Source: JACVRW01 sp963820315
GTDB taxonomy: Bacteria; Actinomycetota; Thermoleophilia; Solirubrobacterales; Thermoleophilaceae
Assembly (NCBI GenBank): GCA_963820315.1
Contig: CAWFZK010000020.1
Coordinates: forward strand, 62,001 to 126,000
Length of the DNA stretch: 64,000 nucleotides
Direction of reading: 5' to 3'
Positions 17,971-26,682 of this stretch are shown piece after piece. Numbering within the stretch: the first letter of the stretch is position 1; each line of letters starts with the position of its first letter. The notes beneath the pieces were generated by a model that worked only from the letters and a program-made list of their open reading frames with translations, made no database searches and had not been told where the DNA came from. Position numbers and translations under genes: made by a program.

Positions 17971-19932
17971 TCATGACGTCCACGTCGCGGGAGCGCCGGG
18001 ATCGGGCACGTAGGCGCAGTATGTGCCGGTGCGGATGTAGCGGGTGAGGTGCTCGCCGAGCTGGGGATGGTGTTCGCCGATCCGAGCTATCGCTTGGCGC
18101 ACCGCGCGGGTCACGCCGGATCGAGCGCGTTCCGAGTCGGATGCGGCTCGCCGGTGGCGACCGCCCAGGCCGACCGCGCTCGCTAGCTCCCGGACCAGGA
18201 AGTCGCGCTCGGCTTCGGCTTGCGCCTCCCGATCGGTGTCCTCGAGGGCGCGTGCCTGCTGGATGTCTTCGTCGGTCTCGGCGAGTCGGCGGCGGTAGGC
18301 GGTCTTGGCCCGCTCGTCGAGGATTTCGCCCGCGTCGCCGAGTGCCGTCTGTTGCCCGGTTTCAGCGGCGACCATGTCGAGCACGTGGAACTCGCGGCCG
18401 GGGTGGAAGAGAAGCTGGGCGAGATACCGCATGCCCTTGAGATCGCGGACGTGCACCGTGCGGCCGTCGAACCCCACCGACCAGTGGTCGCCCTCACGGC
18501 GGAAGACGTTGGTGTGGGTCGTCGGGTTCACCACGACTTCGATCCGCTCGAGGATCGTCGCGGCCGCCTGTCGCTCGAGAACGGCTTGGTCCTCCCTGCC
18601 ACCGGCGCGCAGCGCCTCCGCGAGAACGACTCGTGCGACCGCCGCCTCATAGGGTGCGCCGATCTGGTTCCACAGTCGTGCGGCGTTCGAGCAACACTCT
18701 TCGGCCTCCGCCGCGTGGCCCTCGGCGAGCTCCACCCGGCCCCGAGCCAGGGTCGCGCCGGCGACCAGCGCCTTGCTCTGGAAGCGGGCGGCGACCCGCT
18801 CGAGCTCGTCGGCTGCGGCACGAGCTCGACCGAGATTGCCGACAGCGATCTCGATCTCGACCTGCGCCTCGAGCAGCGGCGCTCGTTGCAGGTCGGTGTC
18901 GGGTGGTAACTCCTTGGAAGGGACCCGCGAGGGACGCTCTAGCGCGTCTCGTATGGTGGCGGCCGCCGCGGCCGCGTCTCCCTGCGCCAGACGCACCAGC
19001 GCGAGACTCGGCTGGGGCTCCCACCCGACGCGATGTGCGGCCTTGAGGGCCTCCTCGGCGCCGCCGACATCGCGCTTGCGCAGCCGGATCCGTCCGAGCT
19101 CGGTCAGCGGCCATCCCATTTCCCGGCGCAGGTACGGGCTCAGTTCCTCGCAGGCCACCAGCGCCTCTCGCTCCGCCTCGTCGCACTCCCCGCGCAACCT
19201 CAGGATCTCCGCGCGGTGCACGCGGCAGCGTCCGTGCAGGCTGCCGATGGCGTTCGTCTGGCACCACCGCTCCATCGCCTGGGTCCACTCCTCGGCGGCG
19301 TCGTACTGCGCGAGTCCCTGCAGGGCGCAGACGAGCTCGCAGTACACGAGCCCGGTCGAGAGCGGATCGAGGTCTCCGGTGACCGCGGCCACTCCCACTT
19401 CGTTGAGCAGCTCCAGACCTTCCGCGACATCGCCGTCCAGGATGCGCAGCCGGGCTGCGGCCACTCGTCCGACGGCGCACGCCGCCGCTTCGCATCGCGA
19501 GCCCACCTCGATCGCGCGCTCGGACCACTGCCGAGCCTCCTGGAGGTCGCCCGTCAGCATCCGCTCGTAGGTGCGGACCACCGCGAGCCACGCGTGCGCG
19601 GGCGCCTCCTGCTGACCCTCGAGCAGACGCTCCGCCCGGGCGAGCCAGCCGCGCACCGGCGCCATCAGCGCCGTGTCCAGCAGCAGGTGCATCGCGACCC
19701 GCACCGCTGCGCCTGCCGCCGCGACAGGGTCGCCGGCCTTTACGCCTAGCGCGTGCGCGCGCTCCCACGTCTCGATGGTCACGTCGAGATGGCCGGCCGC
19801 GTAGGCGACCTCCCCGAGCAACGGCAGATCGGCCGGACCAGTGAGCCCATCCGAGTCGGCCTTCACGAGGAGGTCGTAGGCCTCGTCCCAATCTCCCCGC
19901 GCGGCCGCCTCCCGCGCGCGTTGGACGCTCAT
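17971..19932 (-). CDS. TPR-rich regulator-like protein
   Basis: 653 aa. Residues 1 to about 460 are helical repeats of TPR type (ARGDWDEAYDLLVKADSDGL, GRCRVHRAEILRLRGE, LARGRVELAEGHAAEAEECC). The C-terminal part contains the block HWSVGFDGRTVHVRDLKGM then RYLAQLLFHPGREFHVLDMV, a domain found in actinobacterial TPR and LuxR/cyclase-type regulators, followed by a coiled-coil and a helix-rich end. No AAA ATPase or LuxR helix-turn-helix is seen, so DNA binding is not shown. It diverges from an alpha/beta hydrolase gene over 90 bp, the usual layout for regulator and target. Confidence 0.7.
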   Translation of the reverse strand: MSVQRAREAAARGDWDEAYDLLVKADSDGLTGPADLPLLGEVAYAAGHLDVTIETWERAHALGVKAGDPVAAAGAAVRVAMHLLLDTALMAPVRGWLARAERLLEGQQEAPAHAWLAVVRTYERMLTGDLQEARQWSERAIEVGSRCEAAACAVGRVAAARLRILDGDVAEGLELLNEVGVAAVTGDLDPLSTGLVYCELVCALQGLAQYDAAEEWTQAMERWCQTNAIGSLHGRCRVHRAEILRLRGECDEAEREALVACEELSPYLRREMGWPLTELGRIRLRKRDVGGAEEALKAAHRVGWEPQPSLALVRLAQGDAAAAAATIRDALERPSRVPSKELPPDTDLQRAPLLEAQVEIEIAVGNLGRARAAADELERVAARFQSKALVAGATLARGRVELAEGHAAEAEECCSNAARLWNQIGAPYEAAVARVVLAEALRAGGREDQAVLERQAAATILERIEVVVNPTTHTNVFRREGDHWSVGFDGRTVHVRDLKGMRYLAQLLFHPGREFHVLDMVAAETGQQTALGDAGEILDERAKTAYRRRLAETDEDIQQARALEDTDREAQAEAERDFLVRELASAVGLGGRHRRAASDSERARSGVTRAVRQAIARIGEHHPQLGEHLTRYIRTGTYCAYVPDPGAPATWTS

Positions 19933-20022
19933 CGCGCGCCGCCGGAACCCCGACGGTTACGGCCGTATCGAGGTTGCTCACGCCTATGGGTTGAGGACCA
20001 CCAATCCAAGCCAGGAGAAGTC

Positions 20023-20856
20023 ATGGACCGTGCAAAGGTCAACGGCGTAGAACTGGAATACGAGGTGCGCGGCGCAGGGGAGCCCGTGCTGCTGATCGAC
20101 ATGCTCATCGCCGACTGCTTCGTGCCGCTCCTGCCACAACCGGCGCTGGCACACGATTACCAGCTGATCCGATACCACAAGCGGGGCTGGGTTGGCAGCA
20201 CGCACACTCCACCGCCGGTGAGCATCGCAGAGCACGCCGCCGACGCCGCGGCGTTGCTCGACCACCTCGGCGTGCGGCGCGCGCACATCGCGGGCCACTC
20301 CACCGGGGCATCGATCGGAGCCCAACTGGCCCTCGACCACCCCGAGAAGGTGCACACGCTCACTCTCTTGGAGCCGACGCTCGTGTCGTTGCCTCTCGGC
20401 GGTCCGTTCTTAAAAGCCGCGGGCCCGGTGTTCGAGGCCTACGGAAGCGGCGACCACTCGGGCGCGTTTGCCATGTTCGTGGCCGCCGCAAGCGGCCTCG
20501 ATTGGGAAACGTGTCGAGCCTTGCTCGAGGAGCGCATCCCGGGTGTCGTCACGCAGTCGATCAACGACGCCGACACCTTCTTCGGAATCGAACTGCCCGC
20601 CCTCACCGAGTGGACGTTCGGGCCCGAGCAGGCCGCCGCCATCCGCAGACCGGTCCTATCCGTGATCGGCGCGCAGACCCAGCCGCTCTGGCTGGAGATC
20701 GCCGAATTCCTCCGCTCCTCAATCCCACAGGTCGAGGAGCTCACGGTCGACGGCGTAGGCCATCTCCTGCACATCCAGCGTCCCGAGCCCGTCGCTCGGG
20801 GCATGGCGGAGTTCCTGAAACGAAACACGATCGCCGCCCACCAAGTCCTCGTGTAG
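20023..20856 (+). CDS. Alpha/beta-hydrolase
   Basis: 277 aa cytoplasmic hydrolase. Nucleophile elbow GHSTGASIG, and a late VDGVGHLLHIQRPE supplies the catalytic His. The usual HG of the oxyanion strand is replaced by LLIDMLIADCFVP, which is unusual. ATG 20023 is supported by AGGAGA 6 nt upstream. Resembles proteins annotated as haloperoxidase- or epoxide hydrolase-like; substrate unknown. Divergent from the TPR protein gene, which may regulate it. Confidence 0.8.
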   Translation: MDRAKVNGVELEYEVRGAGEPVLLIDMLIADCFVPLLPQPALAHDYQLIRYHKRGWVGSTHTPPPVSIAEHAADAAALLDHLGVRRAHIAGHSTGASIGAQLALDHPEKVHTLTLLEPTLVSLPLGGPFLKAAGPVFEAYGSGDHSGAFAMFVAAASGLDWETCRALLEERIPGVVTQSINDADTFFGIELPALTEWTFGPEQAAAIRRPVLSVIGAQTQPLWLEIAEFLRSSIPQVEELTVDGVGHLLHIQRPEPVARGMAEFLKRNTIAAHQVLV

Positions 20857-21151
20857 GGAGCGGCGCGACCTCACGGCGGCCATCCGCGACCGCGCTCTCG
20901 CTTTTCGCGACTGAGCATCCCGCTATAAGGCCCGCCGGCGCTGCTCCTTCCGCGTATAGCGACACCGAGCCCGGCGACGGGCCGGCTGCGTAGCCACAAA
21001 CCGGACCGAGCCTTCCACAAGCGTCGCATCTCACCGATACCTAAACCCTGAACCTCCGGCGAGCTGGTGCGTTGAAGCATCTGAGGCGATAACCCGTACA
21101 GGCGGGCCGCGTAACCGCGTTTCGCGGACCTCTCCACAAAGGAGGAGCTGA
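20857..21151. other. Gene-free interval
   Basis: About 295 bp without a credible gene. It presumably holds the promoter of the small secreted protein downstream; no clear -35/-10 pair stands out. AAAGGAGG at its end is the SD of that gene. Confidence 0.4.
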
Positions 21152-21415
21152 GTGTTGAAGCTGAAGACCGTCATTCCGGTCGTCGGTGCGGTGGCCGTGC
21201 TGGCCGCTCCATCGGCGGCGGTGGGCGACTCGGGACCGGACAACCCGACGGCCACGCACGACAATCCGTCTAGCTGCCTCGGCGCAGAGCGGGCGACCCG
21301 TAACAGCAACGGCGGTGACCGCGAGCACGGCGGGTTCGGCCCCGCGCAGTCGGAGTTCGTCAAGGCCGAGCAGCCCTACGGGCAGTGGCTCAAGGAATGG
21401 AAGGCGGACTGCTAG
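21152..21415 (+). CDS. Small secreted protein
   Basis: 87 aa, unknown. A near-perfect SD (AAAGGAGG) precedes GTG 21152, with TTG 21155 as alternative. The signal peptide (VIPVVGAVAVLAAPSAAVG) is followed by a short mature part of about 60 aa rich in Asn, Gly and charged residues, with Cys in SSCLGAER and at the C-terminus (KADC), a possible disulfide. A strong terminator hairpin follows. The isolated gene with good SD and terminator suggests a real, well expressed product. Confidence 0.65.
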   Translation: MLKLKTVIPVVGAVAVLAAPSAAVGDSGPDNPTATHDNPSSCLGAERATRNSNGGDREHGGFGPAQSEFVKAEQPYGQWLKEWKADC

Positions 21416-21444
21416 AGCACGGCGGTTCAGCCAGGTAGGTCCTT

Positions 21445-21490
21445 CGCCCGTAGGGGCTCCCAATCTGGGGGCCCCGACGGGCGCTTTACT
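21445..21490 (+). terminator. Rho-independent terminator
   Basis: CGCCCGTAGGGGCTCCC pairs with GGGGGCCCCGACGGGCG across a short loop, giving a 16-17 bp stem with few mismatches, followed by CTTTACT. Best terminator in the window. Confidence 0.75.
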
Positions 21491-21516
21491 AGGCCCTCGA
21501 TCTCGGCCAAGCTCTC

Positions 21517-21669
21517 CTACGAGCGATCCCGACGCGAGAACCAGCCGCCCAGCGCACCGAGCGCCAACCCAACCTCGGGGGCCAGGGGGACGTCGGTGAT
21601 CAAAGCGATGACGATGCCGAGCGCCAGTCCGGTCACCGCGCCGACCGCGATCGCGGCCCCGATGCTCAT
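21517..21669 (-). CDS. 50-residue glycine-zipper membrane protein
   Basis: MSIGAAIAVGAVTGLALGIV starts two closely spaced hydrophobic segments (about residues 2-20 and 24-43) and ends in the basic tail FSRRDRS. Gly/Ala at regular spacing suggests helix packing or oligomerisation. ATG 21669 is supported by a TAGACT box 7 nt upstream. The same frame is open further upstream, but that extension is not membrane-like and has no start signal. Function unknown. Confidence 0.55.
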   Translation of the reverse strand: MSIGAAIAVGAVTGLALGIVIALITDVPLAPEVGLALGALGGWFSRRDRS

Positions 21670-21676
21670 GCGGGCG

Positions 21677-21682
21677 AGTCTA
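21677..21682 (-). promoter_or_regulatory. TAGACT -10 box, leaderless
   Basis: On the minus strand TAGACT ends 7 nt before the ATG of the 50-aa protein. Confidence 0.4.
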
Positions 21683-21830
21683 TTGTCGGGCAGTGATTTG
21701 CCAGCGGCGCCGGACTCCGTCGTGTGCGCTGCGCTGCGTGGGAGTAGCCTGAGTGGAACCGAGCCGGTTACGTCAGGCGCTTCATAGCCTCCCCGGATCC
21801 AAAGCAAAGCGCCACCGAAGGGGGCGGCCC

Positions 21831-22190
21831 ATGTCCAACCAGGGCTGCTGTAGCTCTCAATCAGCGGGCGACCTCGCAGACGTCGTCACGCTGGACGGAG
21901 CCTTCGACCGATCGAACGCCACCCAGGTCAAGTTGGCGATGGGTGATGCGATCGATGCCGACAGGCCTCAGCTGGTCATCGACCTCAGAGGTGTGAGCTT
22001 TCTGGACTCGACGATGCTCCGGGTGCTTGTTCAGGGTCTGGGTGACACGGCCGAGCGCGGCGCCCAGCTCGCCCTGATTCGCCCCAATGCGACGGTATGG
22101 AGAGTGTTCGTACTCACGGGCCTCAGTCAGAGCTTCCATTCGTTCGGCCGCTTGGATGAGGCCTTGGCCAGCTTCGAGGCGCGAGCTTGA
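21831..22190 (+). CDS. STAS-domain anti-anti-sigma factor-like protein
   Basis: 119 aa, one STAS domain. VVTLDGAFDRSNATQVKLAM corresponds to the first strand and helix, and VIDLRGVSFLDSTMLRVLVQ carries the phosphorylatable serine (DS) as in SpoIIAA/RsbV. Such proteins bind and are phosphorylated by an anti-sigma kinase; none is in the window, so the partner is elsewhere. ATG 21831 is preceded by GAAGGGGGC. It faces mreB tail to tail with 56 bp between stops, and both genes share an 11-bp block before their starts. Confidence 0.85.
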   Translation: MSNQGCCSSQSAGDLADVVTLDGAFDRSNATQVKLAMGDAIDADRPQLVIDLRGVSFLDSTMLRVLVQGLGDTAERGAQLALIRPNATVWRVFVLTGLSQSFHSFGRLDEALASFEARA

Positions 22191-22246
22191 CGCCGCTCCT
22201 TCGCCCGCTTCGTGGCGTAGCGCCGCGCGACGCGAACGACGCCTGC

Positions 22247-23320
22247 TCAGCGGCGACGCCCCGTCGCCCTGGCGCTCGTACGCTCAAGCAGCTCGATCTC
22301 GTCGAGGGCGCGGCCGGCACCCGCCGCCACGCAGGTGAGCGGGGAATCCGCGAGGCGGGACGGGACGTTGGTCTCCTGCTCGACTCTCTCGGCCAACCCG
22401 CGTAGCAGCGCTCCTCCGCCCGCCAGCACGATTCCGCGCTGGGAAACGTCGGACGCAAGCTCGGGGGGCGTCTCTTCCAGCGCCGCAATGACCGCCGCAA
22501 TGATCTCGGCGACTCGATCCTCCAGCGCTTCGCGCATCCCGTCGCTCGACATCAAGACCTGACGCGGAAGCCCGGTAATCGGGTCCCTGCCGGTGACCTC
22601 GCTATGGGCATCGCTTCGGTCCGGTGCCACGCTGCCCACTTCCAACTTGACCCGCTCGGCCGTGGTCTCCCCGATCGCGAGGCCATGCGTTCTCCGCAGC
22701 CATGCGGCCGCCGCGTCGTCAAGGTCGTAGCCCCCGACCCTCAACGACTGGGACACGACGATCCCTCCCAGCGATATCACCGCGACCTCGCTCGTGCCGC
22801 CGCCGACGTCAAGGACCACGTTCGCCCTCGGCTCGTCGATCGCGAGCCCGGCTCCAATGGCGGCCGCGATCGGCTCCTCAATCAGATGGACGGAACGCGC
22901 CCCGGCCCCCAGACACGCCTCCGTCAAGGCGCGCTGCTCGACGTCGGTGATGCCCGATGGGGCGCACATCATCACCCGTGGGCGGGCATGGCGGCTGCTG
23001 TGCACGCGCTCCATGAAGTGACGAAGCATCTGCTCCGTCACCTCGAAGTCGGCGATCACGCCGTGCCGCAGCGGCCGCATGGCGGTGATGCTCGCCGGCG
23101 TTCGGCCGATCATCCGCTGGGCCTCCTCACCCACCGCATGCACGGCCCCCGTGAGCGTGTCCACGGCGACGACCGAGGGTTCCGAGACGACGATCCCCTC
23201 GCCGCGCACGAACACAAGCGTGTTCGCGGTGCCGAGATCGATCGCGATGTCCCGCCCGCCGATTCGGGGCAGAAGCCGACGCCGGCTTACTGAAACCGGC
23301 GCCCTGCTCTGTGCGTGCAA
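22247..23320 (-). CDS. mreB: MreB-like actin homologue
   Basis: 357 aa. Actin-fold ATPase: phosphate-1 loop DIAIDLGTANTLVFVRGEGI, MRPLRHGVIADFEVTEQML, MMCAPSGITDVEQRAL, phosphate-2 loop VVLDVGGGTSEVAVISLGG, VGGYDLDDA, adenosine motif GIVLAGGGALLRGLAERV. These are canonical MreB features. Neither mreC nor mreD is adjacent, so it is an orphan copy. The start is TTG 23320 with GAAGGGGGC upstream; a downstream GTG (VSRRRLLPRI) is possible. It lies in the suspected island. Confidence 0.9.
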   Translation of the reverse strand: MHAQSRAPVSVSRRRLLPRIGGRDIAIDLGTANTLVFVRGEGIVVSEPSVVAVDTLTGAVHAVGEEAQRMIGRTPASITAMRPLRHGVIADFEVTEQMLRHFMERVHSSRHARPRVMMCAPSGITDVEQRALTEACLGAGARSVHLIEEPIAAAIGAGLAIDEPRANVVLDVGGGTSEVAVISLGGIVVSQSLRVGGYDLDDAAAAWLRRTHGLAIGETTAERVKLEVGSVAPDRSDAHSEVTGRDPITGLPRQVLMSSDGMREALEDRVAEIIAAVIAALEETPPELASDVSQRGIVLAGGGALLRGLAERVEQETNVPSRLADSPLTCVAAGAGRALDEIELLERTSARATGRRR

Positions 23321-23456
23321 GTCTGCCCCCTTCGGCTGGTCGCGCCGGGCGCCGCGTACTCGGGCTCGGAACGGCCAAACGCTACCGGAGTGGGGCCGGG
23401 CCCGGCCGGGCCCGGCGCGCCCGGGGGGTCGTGCGGCTCCGGCGGGGCGGGCCTGG

Positions 23457-24330
23457 TCAGTCCGTTATGTCGGCTCGGCTGGTTGTGAAGGTGGCCACGG
23501 GCTCGCCGTCCTCGTCCTGCCGCCACGCGGCAGGCCGCTGGAGCTGGGCCTTGAGCGAAAGGCTGTCGGCACCTGCCACCGCGGTCGTTGCCGCGTCGCC
23601 GGTCAGCTGCTGCCCTGTGGCGTCGAACACCTTTGTCGCCGGGCTGATCAGCGCGACTGCGTCGCCGCCGATCAGCTGGGCGGCCTCGCTCGCCAGCCCC
23701 TGGGGGACGTCGCAGACCTCCTCGATCGAGATCGGCAGCTCGTCGCCGGTCAACCCATCCGCCGAAGCGTTGATGGAGATCGTGATCGCGTAGAACGGAT
23801 CGCTGAAGCTCGGCGGCTGTTCCTCCTGGGCAGCCCGCGCCCGGCCGCCGGCCGGCAAGCCTGGCGTCCTCCGGGGGCGCGGCACAGACCAGCGGGCCGC
23901 CGGGACCGCCGGCTCCGGGTCCGGGGGCGCCGGGACCGCCGCTGCCGGGTCCGGGGGCGCCGGGACCGCCAGTGCCGGGACCGCGGCCGCGCGCGACCTT
24001 CACGGTCTCGCAGCCCTTGGTGTTGGCGCGATCGGTCGGGTCGACCCTGCAGACGTCCTTGCCCGGTCCGCCTCTGACGAGACGGTCCCGCAGGCCATCG
24101 ACGGCGTTCAAGCGGTCGGCGCCGCGCCCTCCGCGGAGTCGGTCCCTGCCACGACCGCCCTTGACTCGGTCGTTGCCGCCGCGAGCTTTGATCACGTCGG
24201 CCTTCGCGGTGCCCACGATCTTGTCAGGCCCCTTGGTGCCGAGCATCCGCTTCGCCTGCGCTGGTCCCGCCAGCGTGAGGGTCAACGACGCAAGGACGGC
24301 GACCACCAAAGCCGCTCGATGAATTCGCAT
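23457..24330 (-). CDS. Secreted RTX-like protein with collagen-like linker, frameshifted
   Basis: The ATG at 24330 follows GGAGG and a signal peptide (ALVVAVLASLTLTLAGPAQA). Next come hemolysin-type nonapeptide-like repeats (GTKGPDKIVGTAKADVI, ARGGNDRVKGGRGRDRLRGG) that usually bind Ca2+, a Cys-containing loop, and a Gly/Pro-rich linker. The frame then moves +1 between 23885 and 23830 and continues into a globular domain (FYAITISINASADGLTGDEL, PISIEEVCDVPQGLASEAAQ) ending at 23457. Together about 290 aa. Probably one exported calcium-binding protein with a single consensus insertion; domain function unknown. Confidence 0.65.
23899..23988 (-). repeat. 30-bp tandem repeat encoding GGPGAPGPGx
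   Basis: CGGGACCGCC recurs at 23901, 23931 and 23961, and CCGGGTCCGGGGGC at 30-bp spacing between them. It encodes the collagen-like Gly-Pro linker of the RTX-like protein. Confidence 0.8.
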
Positions 24331-24434
24331 GCCTCTGCCTCCGTTCGTTCCGCACATCTCACGGCGAATGATCAGCCACGGTCTCGCCTCCCTCGATCCC
24401 GTCCCGCTATCGCGCGATCGCGCTCAACGCTCAC

Positions 24435-24460
24435 GTGGGTTCGAGGCCCTTCGTCCGCTT
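24435..24460 (+). repeat. Partial copy of the tRNA-Gly 3' end (possible attachment site)
   Basis: Matches tRNA-Gly 16501-16526 at 22 of 26 positions in the same orientation. It includes GGGTTCGA of the T-arm and the uninterrupted TCGTCCGCTT of the acceptor 3' strand. No D-arm, anticodon arm or 5' acceptor is present upstream, so it is not a tRNA gene. In this arrangement the intact tRNA would be at attL and this remnant at attR of an integrated element. Confidence 0.5.
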
Positions 24461-24495
24461 GACACATCGCCCAGGAACAGAGAGGTTTGTGAAGG

Positions 24496-26682
24496 GTGAG
24501 GGGGAGCTCTCGTGTTCTGGTCCTGCTGGGTGCGCTGGCCGGCCTCGCGCTGGCGAGCGGGCCTGCTCAAGCGGAGACGACACATCCGTTTCTGAGCTCC
24601 TTCGACGGGAGCGGCACACCGAGCGGCAGCTTCCGCGTCGCCGGTCGCGTCGGGGTCGACCAGGGGACCGGCGACGTCTACGTCGTCGACATCAGCAGCG
24701 TGTTTGCCGGCACGGGCGCCATCGAGGTATTCGACTCGTCCGGTGTCTTCAAGCGCGAGATCAGCGGTGAGGACACGCCCGCCGGGGCGTTCGCCTTCTC
24801 GCGGATCGGCAGCTCCGGCGTCGCCGTCGACGCAGCGAGCGGGGACGTCTACGTCGCTGACACGCGCAACAACGTCGTCGACGTGTTCGACTCGACGGGC
24901 GCCTACGAGCGCCAGCTCACCGGCCTCGTCCAGCCCACCGGCGTCGCCGTCGATGCCGAGGGCCACGTCTGGGTGGCCGAGTCGGGCAGCGGCGAGGACG
25001 CGAACGGGATGGTCCACGAGTTCGACGCGACGGGCGCCCTCGTCCAGAGCTGGCCGAACGGCTACTTCCAGACCGATGCCATCGCGCTCGACTCGTCCGG
25101 ACGCGTCCATCTGCTGAACGGCGCCGGCGACGTCACGCGCTGGACGGCGACCGGCGCTGACGAGACCCTGATCGCGGACTCCGCCACCGGCATCGCGATC
25201 GACCCCGGCGACGACCACCTCTACGTCGACAAGCGCAACTCTGTGAGCGAGTACGACGAGACCGGGACGTTCGTCGTCGAGTTCGGCTCGGGCCGCGTCT
25301 CCAACTCGTTCGGCGTCGCGGTCCATGGCGGCAGCGGCAGGGTGTACGTGTCGAACTCGATCCCGCCGGTGCAGGTGAACGTCTTCGGCCCGCTGGCCAC
25401 CATCCCGGACGTGAGCGCCGGGCCCGCGGACGCGATCACCACGACCTCGGCGACCGTCAGCGGCACGATCAACCCGGTGGGCACCGCCTCGACGTACCAG
25501 TTCGAGTGGGGGACCGACAGCGGCTACGGCAACGTCGCGCCGGCGACGCCGGGGGACGCCGGCAGCGGCACGGACGACGTGCCGGTCACGGCGAACCTGA
25601 CAAACCTGGCGCCCGGCACCACCTACCACTACCGGCTCAGGGGAACCAACACGGGCGGGAGCAACTTCAGCGCGGACGGCACCTTCACGACGCTGAGCCC
25701 GCCGGTGATCGTCTCCGCGACGGGCAAGGGCGCTCTCGCATCCGCGACGCTGACTGCGCTGATCAACCCCCGGGGAGCCGACACCAGCTACCGCTTCGAG
25801 TACGGCCCCGACGACGGCTACGGACAGAGCACGCCCGACGAGCCGCTCGGCGGCGGCTTCGACGACCTCACCGCCACGGAGACGATCACGGGGCTCGAGC
25901 ACGGCCGGACCTACCACTTCCGCGTCGTGGCGACGAGCGCGAACGGGACCACGACCGGCGCCGACGGCACCTTCACGACGACGCCCCCGCCGACGATCGC
26001 CGCCGAATCGGTCTCCGCCCTCGGAGAGGCGAGCGCGACCCTGCCGCCTCGGTCAACGCGAACGGGGCCGAGACGGGCTACCGCTTCGAGTACGGCCCGG
26101 GCGCCTCCTACGGCTCGTTCAGCCCTGCCGCGCCGGTGAGCATCGGCTCGTGGAACGCCGTGCAGCCGGTCAGCACGAAGCTGACCGGGCTCGCGCCCGG
26201 GACGACCTACCACTACCGCGTGATCGCGTCGAGCGCCGCCGGGGTGTCCGTGGGCGCCGACCACACCTTCACGACCAGCTCGGGCACGAGCCCGCCCGCG
26301 GGCGGCGGCGGCTCAGGCGGGTCCGGTCAGCCTCCGGCCGCGACTCCGAAGACGCCGCTCGACCTGAAAGGCGCTGACCCGCAAGCAGCTCGCAGGCTGG
26401 GCACGGACCGGCCGGGTGACCCTGCGCGTCACGGTCGGCGGAGCCGGGACCGTGAGCGCGCGAGTGAGGGCGAAGCTCCCCGGTCGCTTCGAGCCGTCGA
26501 CGGTCGCGCGCGCGTCGAAGACGACGCCCGGGTCGGGCGAGCTGACGCTCACGCTGCGGCTCTCGCGCGCGGCGAGAAGGGCGCTCGCGCGCGTGCGTCT
26601 TGCGGTGACGATCGTGGTCCATGGTGCGAGCGCGAACGGCGCTCGCACCATGCGGGTGACGCTCCGCCGCCCTAGGGCTTGA
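24496..26682 (+). CDS. Secreted beta-propeller protein with fibronectin-like repeats, two frameshifts
   Basis: About 728 aa. Signal peptide (VLVLLGALAGLALASGPAQA), then NHL/SMP30-like propeller blades (VGVDQGTGDVYVVDISS, SGVAVDAASGDVYVADTRNN, TGVAVDAEGHVWVAESG), then three repeats of about 95 aa with TYQFEWGTDSGYG, YRFEYGPDDGYG and YRFEYGPGASYG, each ending in PGTTYHYRL- or GRTYHFRV-like strands. A base seems lost near 26040 and one gained near 26375, after which LTRKQLAGWARTGRVTLRV leads to a basic C-terminal domain ending at TGA 26680. Typical of surface proteins in this lineage; probable binding or adhesion role (inference). Confidence 0.7.

Noticed and set aside
24435..24460. Complete second tRNA-Gly gene
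   Set aside because: Only the T-arm and 3' acceptor strand are present. No D-arm, anticodon arm or 5' acceptor lies upstream, and the T-stem has a T-T mismatch.
24424..25917. 497-codon minus-strand frame opposite the beta-propeller gene
   Set aside because: Shadow of the plus-strand gene with low-complexity Arg/Val/Asp composition. Its last residues (SGRRASNPRER) come from the tRNA-like remnant, which is how that remnant was noticed.
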